From the NCBI RefSeq assembly GCF_003721595.1, contig NZ_RJJR01000016.1, forward strand, positions 83,117-147,116: a stretch of 64,000 nt of DNA. Direction: 5' to 3'. The stretch is from Hanamia caeni. Lineage in GTDB: Bacteria > Bacteroidota > Bacteroidia > Chitinophagales > Chitinophagaceae. The first letter of the stretch is position 1; every line of letters begins with the position of its first letter. This document shows positions 60,596 to 64,000 of this stretch, in pieces. Both the position numbers and the translations under genes were made by a program. A model generated the notes under the pieces. It was not told the DNA's origin. It saw only the letters and a list, made by a program, of their open reading frames with translations, and ran no database searches.

Positions 60596-60647
60596 TGTGC
60601 GATAAATACATCGCACAACAATATTTATATAACTAATGAGTTATATA
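60596..60647. promoter_or_regulatory. Two tandem 22-nt dyads upstream of the T9SS gene
   Basis: TGTGCGAT-6 nt-ATCGCACA (60596-60617) and TATATAAC-6 nt-GTTATATA (60626-60647). Both have perfect 8-bp arms and 6-nt spacers, centre to centre 30 bp. They could be operators or two RNA hairpins in the leader of the T9SS-repeat protein operon. Confidence 0.55.
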
Positions 60648-60677
60648 GTTAATTCCTGCGTTTTATAATCCAAATTC

Positions 60678-61235
60678 ATGCAAAAAACAGTATTATTCGC
60701 ATTTCTACTCCTTTCATTACAGTCAAAATCTCAATCAGCTGTTACCCCGGCTACCTTCAACCTGGGAGGCGGTACCGCAAAGCTCAATTCTTCATTCATG
60801 GTTGACTGGAGCATTGGCGAATCTACTGTTATCGAAACTTTCCAGGGCGAAAATGCTTATTCCAATTTAATTGTAGGAAAAAAATGGTATGTAACCAGCG
60901 GGGTTCTTCAGCCATTCGATAAAAATCATATCCTGTTTAATTCTGCGATCCCTATGTGGACCATCCAGGAAATTCGCGTTTATCCCGTGCCCACGCCGGA
61001 TATTGTTTATATAGATTTCAGATCCACCACCACCGGTAAAGTATCCGTACAACTATTAACTCTTGAAGGAAAAGTCCTCGGCGTAAAAGAATTTTCCCAG
61101 GTAAATGGCACAAGTACTGTCTCCTGGAATCTCAAAAATTTATCATCCGGAAGTTATCTCTTAAGAATATTATTAAGGTCAGACGAGGGAAAGATATTGA
61201 AACAGGGAACTTTTAAATTCGAAAAAATCCAATAA
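60678..61235 (+). CDS. T9SS type A sorting domain protein
   Basis: 185 aa. The signal peptide is MQKTVLFAFLLLSLQSKSQS. The middle region (ATFNLGGGTAKLNSSFMVDWSIGESTVIETF) is a pattern common to secreted Bacteroidota proteins. The C-terminal sorting domain is EIRVYPVPTPDIVYIDF, VSVQLLTLEGKVLG, SSGSYLLRILLRSDEGKILKQGTFKFEKIQ. It starts a two-gene unit, 6 bp before the giant repeat protein, and is exported by the type IX system. Confidence 0.85.
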   Translation: MQKTVLFAFLLLSLQSKSQSAVTPATFNLGGGTAKLNSSFMVDWSIGESTVIETFQGENAYSNLIVGKKWYVTSGVLQPFDKNHILFNSAIPMWTIQEIRVYPVPTPDIVYIDFRSTTTGKVSVQLLTLEGKVLGVKEFSQVNGTSTVSWNLKNLSSGSYLLRILLRSDEGKILKQGTFKFEKIQ

Positions 61236-61241
61236 CTATAT

Positions 61242-64000
61242 ATGAAGAGAGCGTTATTATTTGTTGTAGCCATATTGTTTATAACAGCAGCACAGGCACA
61301 GGTGCCCCAGCAACTAAATTACCAGGGCGTTGCCCGTAATGCGTCCGGCGCACCTATTACCTATCAAAATATTACGGTCAGAATTTCTTTGATTGACAGC
61401 GCCGCAGGCGGGCAGGTAGCTTATCGTGAAACAAGAAGAGTGATGACCAATTATGTGGGGCTGTTCAATATACTTATTGGAAGCAAAGGCGCTACCAACG
61501 TGATGGGAACCATGCAGGATGTGAACTGGTCAACCGGTCAAAAATATATTAAGCTTGAAATAGATCCTAACGGGTTAAGCAATTTTAGCCTTGCCGGCAT
61601 CACGCAATTGCAAAGTGTTCCTTATGCATTAAGCGCTACCCCTTCGGGTTATGCCGGCGGTGATTTAACAGGGATGTATCCTAATCCCCGAATTGCTAAC
61701 AATGCCATTACCAACAGTAAGATAGAAGATGGAAGTATCAGCCTGTCAAAATTATCGCAGCCTGTAGTAACCACTCTCACCAATAAACTGAATGTTTCAG
61801 ACACTGCCGCGATGCTGGCCCCTTACGAAACTAAAACCGGTATAACCAATTCAATCGCGGGCAAAGTAAATGTGTCAGACACTGCGGCGATGTTAAGTCC
61901 TTATTACAAGTCTGCAGCAGCAATGGCGGACATTGCATCAATTAATACCAATGTAAATAACGAAATAACAAGAGCCGCAAATGCCGAAAATGTTTTGACT
62001 AACAAGCTTGCAGCAGAAACCACTAACCGCACTGATGCAGATGCAACGATCACCAATAATTTGAATGAAGAAATTACCAATCGCACTGCCAGTGAAGCAA
62101 CAATTAATGCCAATTTAAATTCTGAAACAGCAAGGGCAACAAATGCGGAAAATAATTTATCAGCTACTAAAGAAGATGTTGCCAATAAAAGCACAGACAT
62201 TGCTGCTGACGCCACTTCTGATACAAAATATCCAACTGTAAAATCAGTTAAAACTTATGTAGATGCGGCTTCATCAGGAAGTTCTGCTGCGCTGGCTTCT
62301 GAAATTACCAATCGCATCAATGCAGATGACAGTATTAAAAACAATTTGGCTTCTGAAGTAACCAGAGCTAACAGTTCAGAAAATATATTAACAACCAATC
62401 TTTCCGCCGAAGTAACTAACCGTATCAATGCAGATGACAGTATCAAAAATAATCTTGCTTCTGAAACAGCAAGGGCTAAAGCCGCAGAGGCTACTAAAGA
62501 AGATGTTGCTAACAAATCAACAGCAACTTCTCTTGGAACAAGTGACGTTTTATTTCCCACACAGAATGCAGTAAAGACTTATGTAGATGCAGCTTCATCA
62601 GGAAGTTCCACTGCCCTGGCTTCTGAAATTACTAACCGTATTAATGCAGATGACAGTATTAAAAACAATCTGACTTCTGAAGTGACCAGGGCTATCGGTT
62701 CAGAAAATACTTTAACAACCAATCTTGCTGCTGAAGTAATTGATCGCACAAATGCAGATGACAGTATCAAAAATAATCTTGCTTCTGAAACAACAAGAGC
62801 TACAGCGGCAGAGGCTGCCAAAGAAGATGCTGCCAACAAATCAACAGCAACTTCTCTTGGAACAAGTGACGTTTTATTTCCCACACAGAATGCAGTAAAG
62901 ACTTATGTAGATGCGGCTTCATCAGGAAGTTCTGCTGCGCTGGCTTCTGAAATTACTAACCGTATCAATGCGGATGATAGTATTAAAAGCAATCTGGCTT
63001 CTGAAGTGACCAGGGCTATCGGTTCAGAAAATACTTTAACAACCAATCTTGCTGCTGAAGTAACTAACCGTATCAATGCAGATGACAGTATTAAAAACAA
63101 TCTGGCTGCTGAAACAGCAAGAGCTACAGCAGCAGAGGCTACCAAAGAAGATAATGCTAATAAGAGCATCAATATTATTACCGATGCTTCTTCTGACACA
63201 AAATATCCGAGTGTAAAATCAGTTAAAACTTATGTGGATGCGGCTTCATCAGGAAGTTCCACCGCGCTGGCTTCTGAAATTACTAACCGTATCAATGCAG
63301 ATGACAGTATTAAAAGCAATCTGGCTTCTGAAGTGACCAGGGCTATCGGTTCAGAAAATACTTTAACAAACAATCTTGCTGCTGAAGTAACTAACCGTAT
63401 CAATGCAGATGATAGTATCAAAAATAATCTTGCTACTGAAACAACAAGAGCTACAGCGGCAGAGGCTACCAAAGAAGATGCTGCCAATAAATCAACAGCA
63501 ACTTCTCTTGGAACAAGTGACGTTTTATTTCCCACACAGAATGCGGTAAAGACTTATGTAGATGCAGTTTCATCAGGAAGTTCTACTGCCCTGGCTTCTG
63601 AAATTACTAACCGTATCAATGCAGATGACAGCATTAAAAACAATCTGGCTTCTGAAATAACCAGGGCAACCAGTTCAGAAAATATATTAACAACCAATCT
63701 TTCTGCCGAAGTAACTGATCGCATCAATACGAATGATAGTATTAAAAATATACTCACTTCAGAAATTACAAGAGCAACAACCGTAGAAACATTATTAGGA
63801 ACAACCAAAGTAAATATTTCCGACACCGCTTCCATGCTGAGTTCCTATGCAAGAACGCAGCGCATGATTGATTCTTTGAGCCTGGTTGGAAGCAGGTTGA
63901 ATTTAAAATTAAATATTGCTGACACCACTGCTATGCTGAGTCCTTATGCAAATACATCGGCAGTAAATAACTCGATAGCAACTAAAGTAAATATTTCCGA
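61242..64000 (+). CDS. Giant tail-fibre-like repeat protein (partial, continues beyond window)
   Basis: More than 919 codons, open to the right edge. Signal peptide MKRALLFVVAILFITAAQAQ. The N-terminal domain (QQLNYQGVARNASGAPITYQNITVRISLID...) is common in large Bacteroidota surface proteins. From about residue 170 there are NVSDTAAMLSPY modules, then ~five 108-residue repeats (62250-63840) of TYVDAASSGSS, LASEITNRINADDSIKNNLA, VTRAIGSENTLTTNLAAEV and NKSTATSLGTSDVLFPTQ. The 22-residue sub-repeats look coiled-coil or beta-helix forming, as in phage tail fibres. It is probably a surface adhesin or fibre; its C-terminus is not visible. Confidence 0.82.
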   Translation, partial: MKRALLFVVAILFITAAQAQVPQQLNYQGVARNASGAPITYQNITVRISLIDSAAGGQVAYRETRRVMTNYVGLFNILIGSKGATNVMGTMQDVNWSTGQKYIKLEIDPNGLSNFSLAGITQLQSVPYALSATPSGYAGGDLTGMYPNPRIANNAITNSKIEDGSISLSKLSQPVVTTLTNKLNVSDTAAMLAPYETKTGITNSIAGKVNVSDTAAMLSPYYKSAAAMADIASINTNVNNEITRAANAENVLTNKLAAETTNRTDADATITNNLNEEITNRTASEATINANLNSETARATNAENNLSATKEDVANKSTDIAADATSDTKYPTVKSVKTYVDAASSGSSAALASEITNRINADDSIKNNLASEVTRANSSENILTTNLSAEVTNRINADDSIKNNLASETARAKAAEATKEDVANKSTATSLGTSDVLFPTQNAVKTYVDAASSGSSTALASEITNRINADDSIKNNLTSEVTRAIGSENTLTTNLAAEVIDRTNADDSIKNNLASETTRATAAEAAKEDAANKSTATSLGTSDVLFPTQNAVKTYVDAASSGSSAALASEITNRINADDSIKSNLASEVTRAIGSENTLTTNLAAEVTNRINADDSIKNNLAAETARATAAEATKEDNANKSINIITDASSDTKYPSVKSVKTYVDAASSGSSTALASEITNRINADDSIKSNLASEVTRAIGSENTLTNNLAAEVTNRINADDSIKNNLATETTRATAAEATKEDAANKSTATSLGTSDVLFPTQNAVKTYVDAVSSGSSTALASEITNRINADDSIKNNLASEITRATSSENILTTNLSAEVTDRINTNDSIKNILTSEITRATTVETLLGTTKVNISDTASMLSSYARTQRMIDSLSLVGSRLNLKLNIADTTAMLSPYANTSAVNNSIATKVNIS
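62255..63835 (+). repeat. Tandem ~324-bp repeats within the giant repeat protein
   Basis: Units begin near 62255, 62579, 62903, 63230 and 63554, spaced 324, 324, 327 and 324 bp. Each encodes about 108 residues starting after TYVDA. Copies are highly similar at the DNA level, with a few substitutions and one variant unit (62903-63230) whose end reads SDTKYPSVKSVKTYV in place of the TSDVLFPTQNAVKTYV ending. Confidence 0.85.

Noticed and set aside
62255..63835. Five minus-strand ORFs of about 100 codons (for example 62255-62560, 62579-62884), all with similar proteins
   Set aside because: They are antisense to the tandem repeats of the giant plus-strand protein. Their similarity and spacing come from the repeat itself and the encoded peptides are low-complexity.
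1..64000. tRNA, rRNA, CRISPR, insertion sequence or prophage
   Set aside because: Looked for T-arm-like sequences, regularly spaced short repeats, transposase motifs and phage genes; none seen. The evenly spaced repeats at the right end are coding and too long for CRISPR.

Overview
The window comes from a Bacteroidota chromosome, most likely of the Chitinophagaceae type (inference). The grounds are two type IX secretion (T9SS) C-terminal sorting domains, a fused SecDF, many signal peptides ending in AQ, and repeated TAnnTTTG (-7) promoter boxes, some with an upstream TTG (-33). Base composition is AT-rich and even throughout. I found no tRNA, rRNA, CRISPR array, transposase or phage structural module.

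Layout. 1-3486 (minus) is a phosphate-uptake operon, DUF2490 outer-membrane protein-pstS-pstC-pstA, cut by the left edge. It follows a long leader with an 8-codon ORF and a perfect hairpin. 3994-7761 (minus) is a compact three-gene cluster: asparagine-synthetase-like ATPase, radical SAM enzyme and halogenase-like flavoprotein. It looks like an uncharacterised biosynthetic unit. 8084-11768 holds a small T9SS protein, grpE-dnaJ, an FAH-family hydrolase and pth. 12417-14901 holds a Tat-exported Gfo/Idh/MocA oxidoreductase and a PmoA-family (DUF6807) protein. 15172-18702 (minus) has a VapBC locus with a frameshifted toxin and a NEW3-ABC ATPase-permease operon. 19030-24542 holds VOC proteins, a TIGR03118 lipoprotein, a DUF1801 protein and L-lactate permease.

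24665-27689 is the most accessory-looking stretch. An unrecognised two-TM protein lies between two imperfect ~80-90 bp direct repeats, beside decayed fragments of an SDR gene, a small frameshifted ORF and a glycosidase-like gene. 27807-37614 carries carbohydrate functions: a secreted AGE-family epimerase, a sialate-O-acetylesterase-like protein, a PQQ dehydrogenase with a cytochrome c domain, and beta-galactosidase. 37885-46856 has catalase, DUF488, a His-rich lipoprotein, purU, GNAT, a YVTN propeller, TfoX and a divergent mntR/mntH pair sharing an operator-like dyad. 46903-60335 has an M1 peptidase, an H1-like protein, GH43, SecDF, another propeller, a thioredoxin-like protein, a GH2 enzyme and a cation/proton antiporter. 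60678-64000 holds a T9SS protein and a giant repeat protein that runs off the right edge.

The most notable non-coding signal is a ~38-bp motif (ACAGTAAA, two variable bases, AATAAATA, a short variable stretch, then TTTTTATTT with GAT often following). I find it by eye about 13 times, essentially only between genes. It is mostly in one orientation and usually 80-220 bp upstream of a gene it points away from. A second theme is -7 boxes so close to start codons (T9SS protein, mntR, M1 peptidase, TlpA-like) that the transcripts should be leaderless or nearly so.
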